NCBI GenBank assembly: GCA_942492635.1
Contig: CALOFP010000002.1
Coordinates: 124,001 to 188,000, forward strand
Direction of reading: 5' to 3'
From: CALOFP01 sp942492635
Lineage (GTDB): Bacteria > UBP6 > UBA1177 > CALOFP01
Length of the DNA: 64,000 bases
Positions 33,940-43,077 of the stretch are shown one piece after another. Both the position numbers and the translations under genes were made by a program. The stretch's first letter is position 1; every line of letters begins with the position of its first letter. The notes below the pieces were generated by a model. The model worked only from the letters and a program-made list of their open reading frames with translations. It had not been told where the DNA came from and ran no database searches.

Positions 33940-34096
33940 CATAAGTTTCATCTGTTTCTCTCTTGAAAATTTTCTTACTGTCTTTTTAATTTTTCAATAC
34001 AGTCAAAATTGGTCTTACCGATAACCTAAAAAGTTGATTTTCTATTATCCGGAAGATATATCTAATCTGTCGAAAACTTTTTTAAAGAGGAAAGAT

Positions 34097-35302
34097 ATGA
34101 GTAAGACACTTAAAATCTCGGAAAGAGGAACACTCTTACCCCCGTCACCGATCAGAAAACTTAAACCCTATGCCGATAAGGCAAAAAGTGAAGGTAAAAC
34201 CGTCTATCATCTCAACATCGGACAGCCCGATATCGAGACTCCTGCTGCAATGCTGGACGCACTCAGGAATATCGACACGAAAGTTGTCGGATACGGTCCA
34301 AGCCAGGGAACCGATGAGTACCAGAGTGCTCTCGTGAGATACTACGGCAATAACGGTATCGATCTCTCAAAGGACAACATTATCGTCACAAACGGCGGCA
34401 GTGAAGCGATCATAATGGGACTTACCGTCTGCTGTGATCCAGGTGACGAAATCCTCATTCCCGAGCCTTTCTACACAAACTACAACGGATTCGCGATTGC
34501 GGCCAATGTGAAGATAAAACCTATCACAACAAGGATCGAAAACGACTGGGAGCTTCCCTCAATCGAAGATATCGAATCTATGATCGGAGAAAAAACAAAA
34601 GCCATAATGATCTGTAATCCCAACAACCCCACAGGGAAAGTGTATGGAGAAGAGGAACTTCGCAAGATCGCATTCCTCGCTAAAAAGCACAACCTTTTCC
34701 TTTTCGGTGACGAAGTCTACAGGGAGTTCATATTCAACGAGGAGAAGCATGTAAGTCTTCTCGATTTCGAGGATGTCCAGGACAGGGTTGTCGTGATGGA
34801 CAGTATCTCCAAGAGATTCTCCGCCTGCGGAGCAAGAATCGGAGCATTCGTTTCAAGAAACGAGGAAATCATGAAGGCGGCTCTCTGCTATGCCCAGGCC
34901 AGACTATGTCCTCCCACAATCGAGCAGCACCTTGCTCTTCCTTCAGTTGATCTCGGACCCGAATATTACGAAGGCGTTGTAAGTGAATACAGAAGAAGAC
35001 GTGACGTAGTTCTTGAGGCTCTTGCCGAAATGGAAGGCGTTGAATATAAGGTTCCCAACGGAGCATTCTATATTGTTGTCAAATTGCCGGTTGATGATGC
35101 CGAGGATTTTGTTATCTGGTTGCTCACAAGCTTCGACGTGGATAAAGAGACAGTCATGCTCGCTCCGGCACAGGGATTCTACTCAACTCCCGGACTCGGA
35201 AAGGATGAAATCCGCATAGCTTTCGTTCTCAACGACGAAAAAACAAGAAAGGCTATGAACATTATGAAGCTCGGACTTGAGGCGTACAAGGCCAAGAAAT
35301 AG
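34097..35302 (+). CDS. Class I/II aminotransferase (aspartate aminotransferase-like)
   Basis: A 401-residue PLP-dependent aminotransferase of fold type I. It has NIGQPDIETP, TNGGSEAI, the CNPNNPTGKVY segment, the FGDEVYREF Asp and Tyr that hold the cofactor, and DSISKRFSACGARIG with the Schiff-base Lys. The Arg binding the substrate carboxylate is in IRIAF. The amino-acid specificity cannot be read from the sequence; aspartate, aromatic or alanine are all possible. GAGG lies eight bases upstream of the ATG at 34097, which is preferred over an upstream in-frame ATG. Monocistronic. Confidence 0.92.
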   Translation: MSKTLKISERGTLLPPSPIRKLKPYADKAKSEGKTVYHLNIGQPDIETPAAMLDALRNIDTKVVGYGPSQGTDEYQSALVRYYGNNGIDLSKDNIIVTNGGSEAIIMGLTVCCDPGDEILIPEPFYTNYNGFAIAANVKIKPITTRIENDWELPSIEDIESMIGEKTKAIMICNPNNPTGKVYGEEELRKIAFLAKKHNLFLFGDEVYREFIFNEEKHVSLLDFEDVQDRVVVMDSISKRFSACGARIGAFVSRNEEIMKAALCYAQARLCPPTIEQHLALPSVDLGPEYYEGVVSEYRRRRDVVLEALAEMEGVEYKVPNGAFYIVVKLPVDDAEDFVIWLLTSFDVDKETVMLAPAQGFYSTPGLGKDEIRIAFVLNDEKTRKAMNIMKLGLEAYKAKK

Positions 35303-35408
35303 TAACGTGCCGAAAAAAAACGACAAAAAAGCAGGTGTAATTCTCTTTTTGCAGATGTAATATTTTTCAAATCAAAATTGTATATTGCTGATCTGTTTTG
35401 TCTTTTTC

Positions 35409-35437
35409 TTGATTTTTAAAAAAAAATAAACTATGGT
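35409..35437 (+). promoter_or_regulatory. Putative promoter for second PilZ gene
   Basis: TTGATT (35409-35414), a 17-base A/T-rich spacer and TATGGT (35432-35437), 32 bases upstream of the start codon at 35470. Confidence 0.5.
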
Positions 35438-35469
35438 ACTTTAGTGTTTGATAATCTAATTTTTGTATT

Positions 35470-36021
35470 ATGAGTGAAAGAAGAAACTATGTCCGGGTTG
35501 ATACAACCCTTCGATACCACTATGAAAAGATAGATTCGGTGCCCGAGGTTTGGGGTCGGACATCGACAATTTATCTTACGAGAACATACGTCGACATACC
35601 CACATTTACCGATAAAATGGAGACCGAAGATCTTTTCAGACTGCTCTATTCCGCCCTCGGTGAAATAAAGGATGAAATAAGTTCGATGAAAGAACGACTC
35701 GGCCTTAAAACCGAAAGAATGATGAGCCACCGCATCAACATAAGCGGTTCCGGAGCAAGCTTCTGGGATGATTCGAAGAAGCTGGAAAAGGGGGACAAAG
35801 TTCTGTTCACAGTTGTTCTGCCTCTCGAACTGCCGCTAATGGTGAAGTCGGTCGCGGAAGTGGTGAACGAGCCGACCCACGATCCGGAAATAGGAGGCTA
35901 CAGGCATAAATTGAGGTTTGTGCTTATCGATCCCGAGGACAGGGAGCTCATAATCCGCTACACCTTCAAAAGGCAGCGGGAGCTCATAAACCTGAAAAAG
36001 CACGACACAGAGGAGAGTTAG
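35470..36021 (+). CDS. PilZ-like domain protein with inserted helical segment
   Basis: A 183-residue protein. It starts SERRNYVRVDT, the arginine motif of PilZ domains, and has INISGSGASFWD about 80 residues later, the second motif. Between them lies an insertion with coiled-coil character (LFRLLYSALGEIKDEISSMKER). The end is Lys/Arg-rich. It could bind cyclic di-GMP, or be one of the degenerate PilZ proteins that only dimerise. The gene for the large secreted protein starts 32 bases later on the same strand, so co-expression is likely. Confidence 0.75.
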   Translation: MSERRNYVRVDTTLRYHYEKIDSVPEVWGRTSTIYLTRTYVDIPTFTDKMETEDLFRLLYSALGEIKDEISSMKERLGLKTERMMSHRINISGSGASFWDDSKKLEKGDKVLFTVVLPLELPLMVKSVAEVVNEPTHDPEIGGYRHKLRFVLIDPEDRELIIRYTFKRQRELINLKKHDTEES

Positions 36022-36053
36022 TTTATACAATGGAGCTATTTTTGGAGGAACGT

Positions 36054-39000
36054 ATGAAACAATTAAAGATTTGGATTGCATTGGCATGCCTTTTTGTGCC
36101 GTTGTTTGCAATGGCTATGATGAAGGAAGGTAACCTTCCGGGCGCGAGTGGTGTTGCCGTAGACAAGGATGGAAACCCCTTGAAATGGGAGCAGTTCGGT
36201 GGCGACTATTTTGTCATGTTTAATTCGCTTATTGCCGATCAGACACAGATGTTTGGAGAGGATCGAGTCAAGAATCCCCAGGGTGATGCATGTGTGCCGT
36301 CAAGTAGTTTCGATCTCAAGGATATTCACCTGCCCAAAGATGCTGATATTGAAAGGGCTTTTCTTGTATGGATGAATGCTGTGGATCCTTCGATTGTTGA
36401 TGCAAAATCTGCAGTTGATAATAAAGTTCATTTGAAATTTGAGCCGGAACTTTATTCTGAGGTCAAGGAATTTGATGTTGAAGGCGAACCGAAGAACGCC
36501 GGCAACAACGAAAGCACATTTTCATATGAATATGTGGGCTACGATGAAGGAGTTACTACCGGATGTAGCGAATCTGCACAGGGTAGTGATGGCGGAACTA
36601 AACAGGTCGGTTATTACACATACAGGATCGATATAACTGATAAATTTCAAGAGATTTTGGGCACTGGTGAAAATGGAGGTTTCCTTAATAGGGACGCCAT
36701 GCTTGGGAAATACACTGTAAGCGATCTTGATTGTTCCAATCACGATTACTACAGATGTAAAACAACGATGGTTTCAGCATGGGCTATCGTGCTTGTATAT
36801 AAATCCCAGGAAGTAAATGCCAAGAATATTTACTTTTACAATGGCCTTGGAGTTGGGCATCACACTATGGTTGAAGCGAATGTTTCAGGCTTCGAATATC
36901 CTTTCGAGCCTTCCGTTCGAATCACTGCAATGATCGCCGAGGGTGACCCGGGCAATGCAAGAGATGATGATCCAGAAAATTTTGGAGCACCAGTTAACTA
37001 TGAAAATCTTATACTGCGTGGTGAAGACGCCGTAGTTGATTACAAATTACGAAATGAGTGTAACCAAAAGGCAAATACTCCTCTAGGTGGTGTTGAGTAT
37101 ACAGAGGTCTACAACTCCAGTTCATCCGTGCCTTACTATAAAGGTGATGGAACAATGGGATTCGAATGTATCGGTGGTGCTGTAACAGGAACCCACCTTG
37201 GTGTTGATGTCGATACATTCATTCTCAATGCCGCGGACGATCCGCTTCTGGAGGATCATCTCGTTATCGGCAACACCTCCACAACTTTGAAACTTTCCAT
37301 AAACCAGGATGCAATCTTTACCAACTTCATATTCCTTTCCGTTGACACCAAGATGCCTGATTTCAATATTCCGTTTGAGCACTCAACAATAACTCACCCC
37401 GTAGGAAGGGAAAAACACTTCTGTTCATTCTCAGAAAAGAACAACTTTGAAGCAAACCAGAACTTTTTCTGTCAGCAGAAACCGTTCTACTTCACAATCA
37501 AGATTCAGAATCACGGCGAAAACATCGCAAAAAATGTTTTCGTATCCGATCCTATGTTTGAAAACCCTAAGGGTGTGAAGTACGTTCCCGGAACAACCGA
37601 GATGGCCGAGTTGAATGAAAAAGGGATGGGAATAAATTGGACTCCGATTCCTGACGGACCTAACGGAATATTTCCTCTTTCCAAGCCGTACAAGATTGCT
37701 GACGAGGTACTTCCTTTCAAGAATAACGGATACGGCTATATGGTTCGTTTTCAGGTTGAGCCGACAAGTGAAAGTAAAAAGTTCAAGTTCACAAACCATG
37801 CGACAATTTCCGAAAACCAGGGAGCAGGTTACAGCGTGAACAGCTCCCAGGGTATTCTCATGAGAACCGACCTCACCTGTGATGCCACTCTTCAGGGTGA
37901 CACACTTAAAAAAGCACTAGAAGACCTTCGTTGTTCAGATGCCTGCGGTGGATGTGGCGACGATGGATGTAAAACGGATGCTGATTGTCCCAGCGGTCAA
38001 AAGTGTGACGTTGAAAAAGGTGTGTGTGAGGATCCTACTCCACCAGATCTAACGACAAACGCGGAGATTACGGTTTCTCTCGGAGACAAGAGCCCGGATA
38101 ACGGTGGCGCACCAATTCTTATCGAGGAGAAGAAAAACGATCTTATTCTCGGACAGATCAAGGTTAATGGAACAGGTGGAAAGGACAAGTACTACACAAT
38201 GACCAACCTGACAGTTAACTTTACAAATTCTGAAGGTGGTGTCGTTGATCCTAAGTTCCAGTTCAAGAACCTCAGGCTCGTTCGTGATCTTAACGGAAAC
38301 GGCATAATTGATCAGGGTGATCAGGCTGAAACAGACGTTTCTTCTCTCCCGGGACTCAACGAATCGTTCCAGGCTGCATTTAATGTCGGGCTAAACCTCA
38401 AAACAGATGAGGAACACTTCTTCCTCGTTGTAGCAAATATGGAGTACAGCGGTGAGGTTGCCGGAGATGTTCTTTTTAAGACGAATATTCCTCAGAATTT
38501 CGCAAGTTTTACCGATCTTGGAACACCTGTTGTTAAATCGGAAAATATCGATTTTGCTACGTATAAACTTGAAAAGGCCAATCACTTTATTGTTTCCAAA
38601 ATTATCGGCGCAACTCCGATTGAGACAAAGATATCTTCTAAGAACAACTCGAGCGCTCCGATGATTCACTTTTCACTCAAGTCGAAGGGAAGAGACAATG
38701 CCGTTAAAACGATTACTTTTTCTCTGGCTAACTCCCAGTATGCAAAGTTCGGGACGGGTGAAGGTATCACTTCGATGAAACTCTACACCAGCAATGCGGC
38801 AGGCGAGAAGGTTGCTGCGTTGGGAACAGCGACAAACAACAGGACTACCGCTGTATTTAACAATATCAATATCGACTGTAGATCGGAAGAAAAGGTTTTC
38901 CTCCTCCTCGAGGGAAATTTCGATCTTCTCGAGGGCGAAAAGGCAAAGGTCAAAATATCTGAGAGCGGAGGACTCCTTCTCAATGATACAAGCCAGAATG

Positions 39001-39179
39001 CTGACGGACTTCCGCTCTACTCTGATGAGTTTTCAGGCGCTGATGATGGTGAAGAATCTACCGGCTGCAGCTGTAGTGTTGTAAATAGTTCTGCGGGATC
39101 TGCCGGAATGGCACTTTACGCTCTCATCGCTCTTCTTCTTATCTCCGGTTTCAGGACCCTCCTTCTCAGAAAAAGATAG
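36054..39179 (+). CDS. Large secreted surface protein with MYXO-CTERM-like tail
   Basis: A 1041-residue exported protein. A signal peptide covers about residues 1-22. Long beta-rich regions follow, including a DUF11/CARDB-like part (KIQNHGENIAKNVFVSDPMF), a Cys cluster near 640 (CGGCGDDGCKTDADCPSGQKC), a calcium-loop-like DLNGNGIIDQGD, and two further beta domains. The C-terminus has GCSC, then a hydrophobic helix and a basic RKR end: the tripartite plan of MYXO-CTERM sorting tails, where the Cys is thought to be processed and lipidated for display at the surface. The ATG at 36054 has GGAGG five bases upstream; an earlier in-frame ATG puts this site inside the gene. Confidence 0.82.
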   Translation: MKQLKIWIALACLFVPLFAMAMMKEGNLPGASGVAVDKDGNPLKWEQFGGDYFVMFNSLIADQTQMFGEDRVKNPQGDACVPSSSFDLKDIHLPKDADIERAFLVWMNAVDPSIVDAKSAVDNKVHLKFEPELYSEVKEFDVEGEPKNAGNNESTFSYEYVGYDEGVTTGCSESAQGSDGGTKQVGYYTYRIDITDKFQEILGTGENGGFLNRDAMLGKYTVSDLDCSNHDYYRCKTTMVSAWAIVLVYKSQEVNAKNIYFYNGLGVGHHTMVEANVSGFEYPFEPSVRITAMIAEGDPGNARDDDPENFGAPVNYENLILRGEDAVVDYKLRNECNQKANTPLGGVEYTEVYNSSSSVPYYKGDGTMGFECIGGAVTGTHLGVDVDTFILNAADDPLLEDHLVIGNTSTTLKLSINQDAIFTNFIFLSVDTKMPDFNIPFEHSTITHPVGREKHFCSFSEKNNFEANQNFFCQQKPFYFTIKIQNHGENIAKNVFVSDPMFENPKGVKYVPGTTEMAELNEKGMGINWTPIPDGPNGIFPLSKPYKIADEVLPFKNNGYGYMVRFQVEPTSESKKFKFTNHATISENQGAGYSVNSSQGILMRTDLTCDATLQGDTLKKALEDLRCSDACGGCGDDGCKTDADCPSGQKCDVEKGVCEDPTPPDLTTNAEITVSLGDKSPDNGGAPILIEEKKNDLILGQIKVNGTGGKDKYYTMTNLTVNFTNSEGGVVDPKFQFKNLRLVRDLNGNGIIDQGDQAETDVSSLPGLNESFQAAFNVGLNLKTDEEHFFLVVANMEYSGEVAGDVLFKTNIPQNFASFTDLGTPVVKSENIDFATYKLEKANHFIVSKIIGATPIETKISSKNNSSAPMIHFSLKSKGRDNAVKTITFSLANSQYAKFGTGEGITSMKLYTSNAAGEKVAALGTATNNRTTAVFNNINIDCRSEEKVFLLLEGNFDLLEGEKAKVKISESGGLLLNDTSQNADGLPLYSDEFSGADDGEESTGCSCSVVNSSAGSAGMALYALIALLLISGFRTLLLRKR

Positions 39180-39301
39180 TATCCTTAAAATTTCCTCTGT
39201 AATTTCTAAAACAATTTACGAATAATTCCTTTTTAACTACTAACTTTTTCCAGTTGTTTCAACCTAGTATCGTTTTTTTTTAAAGTTTCTCGCTTTTTTA
39301 A

Positions 39302-39332
39302 TTGACTTCGATGTCTAAATGGGTAGTATAGA
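39302..39332 (+). promoter_or_regulatory. Putative promoter for initiator tRNA
   Basis: TTGACT (39302-39307) and either TAGTAT (39324-39329, 16-base spacer) or TATAGA (39327-39332, 19-base spacer), about 15-20 bases upstream of the tRNA. Confidence 0.55.
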
Positions 39333-39346
39333 CCTCGCAATGAGGT

Positions 39347-39422
<76 letters not shown>

Positions 39423-39759
39423 TTTTTTTTGCATTCCAACTTTTTCACATACATTTTTTTTGGGTTTAAGTTTGAGCGAACGGAGTTTGTCTGTTTTGTT
39501 CGAATTTTTCGGAAGGTTTTTGTGAAAACTTATACAAATCTGTTTTTGAATAGAAAAATGTAGATTTCTCAGGATGAATTTTTTTCTGCTAGTTCAATCT
39601 TTTTCATTTAGGAGATAAAAAACAACTATTTTGTTTGTAAAATTTTGATTGATGGATAGCGTATCCTACTCTTTTACTTGCTTTTTTCAGGTGGTTTAAG
39701 TATAAAGTTGTTGTTTTTTGCGGTTTTGAATCGAGTGTTACTCTGTTAAAAGGATTGAT
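39423..39759. other. AT-rich intergenic region before acyltransferase gene
   Basis: 337 bases, strongly AT-rich with many T-runs. AAAGGA lies before the ATG at 39760. One isolated ribosome-site-like AGGAG lies near 39612 with no start codon in range. No gene, repeat or RNA fold was recognised. Confidence 0.5.
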
Positions 39760-40647
39760 ATGCTTGAAAAACTAGAATCTATACTCTCTTCCTGGGAGGA
39801 GACTCTTCCCGAGGATATGCACAACTACATAAGAAACAAGGCTTCAGACTTCACGCAAGAGGAGATTGCCGACTTTCTGGAAAAATTTGAAAATACTGGC
39901 CGAGATTGGGGATTTTCTCCGATTTCGCCGCTGGCTCAGGAGCTTCTCAACGATGTCGTTCGAATGGTTTCCAACACCGATCTGAGGGGAGGTGAAAATC
40001 TCGAATCCGCGTTGAAGGCTCTTGCAGATAGCAAAGTAGAACGTCTCTGTATTGTTTCAAATCATCTGAGTTATGCCGATGCGAATCTTATAGCGACCTA
40101 CTTTCATCCCTATTTCCAGAAATATGGATTCGGCGACAAACTTTCGGTTGTCGTCGGACCGAAGGTTTTCAACGACAAGTTCAAGAAGCTCTCTTCGATG
40201 CACTTCAATACGCTTCTTATTGCCCAGTCGCTCTCTATCGCGACCAAGGAAGCTTCACTCTCTCCCAGAGAGATTGCAAAGGCGGCCCTCACGGTTGTAA
40301 GAGATATTAAGAAAATTGTAAAAATGCTTCTCATCTTCCCCGAGGGCGCAAGAAGCAGAACCGGCGGGGTGATGCGCTTTATTCCAGGGGTGCTCAGACT
40401 TATAGACGTGTCGGACGATACCGCTGTTTTACCTGTTTCGGTTATAGGCGGAGATAAGATTCTTCCCATAAACGAGAAGAGGCTCTACCACAGTGATGTT
40501 ACGATAACCATCGGGCAACATCAGAGGCTCGGCGATATAAAGAGAGAATACGCTGCCAGCGAACACAGTAAGCAGGATGTGATGGATCATCTGGGCCGTC
40601 TGGTTGCTGAACTTCATCCCGAAGATCGGAGGGGTTACTACAGCTGA
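39760..40647 (+). CDS. Glycerolipid acyltransferase, PlsC/PlsB type
   Basis: A 295-residue acyltransferase. The catalytic block I motif NHLSYAD (His and Asp four residues apart) lies near residue 110, and block III FPEGARSRTGG near residue 198. Such enzymes transfer acyl chains to glycerol-3-phosphate or lysophosphatidate at the inner membrane. No membrane helix is evident, which is more like PlsB-type or soluble forms than typical PlsC. The acyl-CoA ligase at 5969 could supply substrate. The next gene starts one base after the stop. Confidence 0.82.
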   Translation: MLEKLESILSSWEETLPEDMHNYIRNKASDFTQEEIADFLEKFENTGRDWGFSPISPLAQELLNDVVRMVSNTDLRGGENLESALKALADSKVERLCIVSNHLSYADANLIATYFHPYFQKYGFGDKLSVVVGPKVFNDKFKKLSSMHFNTLLIAQSLSIATKEASLSPREIAKAALTVVRDIKKIVKMLLIFPEGARSRTGGVMRFIPGVLRLIDVSDDTAVLPVSVIGGDKILPINEKRLYHSDVTITIGQHQRLGDIKREYAASEHSKQDVMDHLGRLVAELHPEDRRGYYS

Positions 40648-40648
40648 A

Positions 40649-43066
40649 ATGAGTAAAAAACTCGATGCTCAGAGAGCGCAGTTCCAGCGTGAAAAGGGAA
40701 TAGATACACTTCTTGATTATCTTGATCAAGCTCTTACAGAAGAGGCGTACGATGAGATCCTTGCGGCCCTTGAATCCTGGGACGGACCGGTTACGGTTGA
40801 TATTCGCTTTTACGAAGGTGTGGCTCTCGCCGAAACGGGGAGACGGAACGAGGGAATTGAAAAGCTTGTTTCAGTCACCAGCGTAAATCCTCATCACTTC
40901 AAGGCTCTTTCGATGCTTGATAGATACGGCTATAAAGCGGATGACGGTGAGGATGAGAATAGAGCCGGAAAATCTATGTCCATTCCTTTGCCGGACGTAC
41001 CAATCGAGCAGACCGAGGCTTTCCGGGTGAGTAAAAGGCGAAGCTATCTTTTTGTCGCCGCGGTTTGCGGAGCGCTTTTATTTATCGTCTACTATCTGTT
41101 TTTTTCAGCTTCCGAGAGAGACTACTCGTCTCTTCTTGAGGATCCCGAAGCTGCCATTTCCGCAGTGTCATACAGGGATTTCGAAACAAAGGTATCCAAG
41201 TTTACATTGATTGAGAGACGCCGCCAGGAGGATCCGGCGATAAAGAAAATACTTTTTTATCTCTACGCATACACTGTTGCCGATTACTCTCTTTTTGATA
41301 ACGAGGATCTGGTCTCGAAGGCAGGTTTCTACTACAACCTCATCGATAAAAAGAGCACCGATATGAGAGAGCTCTACAGTTTCATCCGTGGGAAAAAAGG
41401 CGAGGGGGCGCTTCTTTTCAATCATTTGGAACGGCTGTATCCCTCTTCGGTCCGGGAGATGAAGAGTCTGGATCTTTCGCTTCCTAAAAATGTTGACGGG
41501 AAAAACTTTCGTGAAACTTTCCTCAAGTCGCTCATGCTTTTCCGGAGAGGCGACCTTGCCGAAGCAAAAGCCGGTGTTGAGTCGGTTCTCAGTAGGTTTC
41601 CGGAGTACGAACTTGCTGCGAAGTTGAAGGCGGTGATCTATTTTAGGGAAGTTGAAGAGGGTATTGCGTCTCCTGACAAGGAAAGATTAAATAAAATCGA
41701 AAAGATGATTGAGTCCTGGAGGCTGGCCAGCTCTGAAAAACATCTTTTATCCGAAGTGTACCTGCGAAAAGGTGCTGCTTTGAAGGATGTTGAGTCTGAG
41801 AAGAGGGCGTTCTATCTTGCATGCCCGGGAGCCTACTTCTGCAGCGGAGTGATTCGAAACTTCCTCAAGTCCGGCCTTACCGAAGAGGCAAGCACCATGG
41901 CTCTATATATAAAGGAGAAGAAGGGGCTCTCCAGGAATGCTGAAGATGTGAAGCTTGTGGTCGAAACCGCGTCTGCAAACGGAGAAACGGGCGACTGCTA
42001 CTTCGCGTTCAAGGAACTTACGAGCTTTTTTCCGGAGAAGGTTGACGATTCGATTCTAAAAATCGGTGCCGGTTGTGCTGAATCCGAACGTTACTTGAAA
42101 GAGGCTCTACAGTTCTACGAAAGACTTCAGTCGAAGGGGGGAAAGGTTGTCGAGTCTAAGGTTCTGGAGCTTCGATACCTGCTTGAACGGGACGAGGAGA
42201 GCTACCGCAGACTCAAAACCATGTCGATGTCGGAAAAGGTTGAAAAAGAGGTTCTCTACTCACTCTACAGCGTAGTCAGTCTCAGACCGGATCTTTCCGA
42301 GCGACAGTCCGTTCTTTCCCGACTCTTTTCAGTCGAGGATGAGGAGAACAGGCTCGATGTAATAAATCTCATGACGAGAAGCGGTTGTGTTCGTAAGGCT
42401 GTGGAGCTGTTGGAGAAAAATTCCAAAGCTCCGGGATACGGATACAGGCTGCGTACGATATTCAACACCTTTCTGCTGTTCGAAGAGGCTGACAAGGTGA
42501 AAGACGGAGGGATTCTTGATGAAAAGGATCTTTTCGGCGATCTCAGAAGGGTGAAGAAATTTGTCGATGCGAAGAAGTTTGATATCGCCCTGAGGGAGAT
42601 GGAAATAATCGAAAAGAGAGTAAAGGGATGTTTCCCTGCGGCTTTTCTTCTCAAGGCGGAAATTTTCCGACAGAAGGGAGACAGAGCCAAGACATTCTCC
42701 ATGATGGACGGAATGATAGAATGCGATCCAAACTATATGCCGGGGTTGATACTTGCCTCTGAACTTTCCTACTATCAGGGAGATGTTTCCGGTGCGGAAA
42801 AAGGTGTCGACTACCTTCTTTCAAACGAGTCCATACTCTCTCCGGTCCCGGGGATCTACCACAACCTTCTTATCCTGATGAAGGGTGAGATCATGGTTAC
42901 CAAGGGAATGGAGCGAATGCTCAGCCCCTTTCTCATGAGAAAACTTCGCAGGGATTTTTCTTTCGGAGAGCGTGAGAAGGATAAGCTGACCGATATTTTC
43001 GATAAGCTTTCACCTGGAGTGAGAGCAAAAGTTGAACGTAAAATCAGATCAAAATTCAGAATATAG
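40649..43066 (+). CDS. Single-pass membrane protein with TPR-like repeats
   Basis: An 805-residue protein of unknown function. A short cytoplasmic N-terminal part with a helical hairpin (about 15-95) resembles a TPR pair. One membrane helix follows (YLFVAAVCGALLFIVYYLFF, about 128-147), then about 650 residues of helical repeats, TPR-like by the spacing of small and aromatic residues, presumably in the periplasm. The ATG at 40649 is chosen although the frame is open upstream within the acyltransferase gene. It ends 11 bases before leuS. It may be an assembly scaffold; this is inference. Confidence 0.72.
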   Translation: MSKKLDAQRAQFQREKGIDTLLDYLDQALTEEAYDEILAALESWDGPVTVDIRFYEGVALAETGRRNEGIEKLVSVTSVNPHHFKALSMLDRYGYKADDGEDENRAGKSMSIPLPDVPIEQTEAFRVSKRRSYLFVAAVCGALLFIVYYLFFSASERDYSSLLEDPEAAISAVSYRDFETKVSKFTLIERRRQEDPAIKKILFYLYAYTVADYSLFDNEDLVSKAGFYYNLIDKKSTDMRELYSFIRGKKGEGALLFNHLERLYPSSVREMKSLDLSLPKNVDGKNFRETFLKSLMLFRRGDLAEAKAGVESVLSRFPEYELAAKLKAVIYFREVEEGIASPDKERLNKIEKMIESWRLASSEKHLLSEVYLRKGAALKDVESEKRAFYLACPGAYFCSGVIRNFLKSGLTEEASTMALYIKEKKGLSRNAEDVKLVVETASANGETGDCYFAFKELTSFFPEKVDDSILKIGAGCAESERYLKEALQFYERLQSKGGKVVESKVLELRYLLERDEESYRRLKTMSMSEKVEKEVLYSLYSVVSLRPDLSERQSVLSRLFSVEDEENRLDVINLMTRSGCVRKAVELLEKNSKAPGYGYRLRTIFNTFLLFEEADKVKDGGILDEKDLFGDLRRVKKFVDAKKFDIALREMEIIEKRVKGCFPAAFLLKAEIFRQKGDRAKTFSMMDGMIECDPNYMPGLILASELSYYQGDVSGAEKGVDYLLSNESILSPVPGIYHNLLILMKGEIMVTKGMERMLSPFLMRKLRRDFSFGEREKDKLTDIFDKLSPGVRAKVERKIRSKFRI

Positions 43067-43077
43067 GAGGAGGGGTT

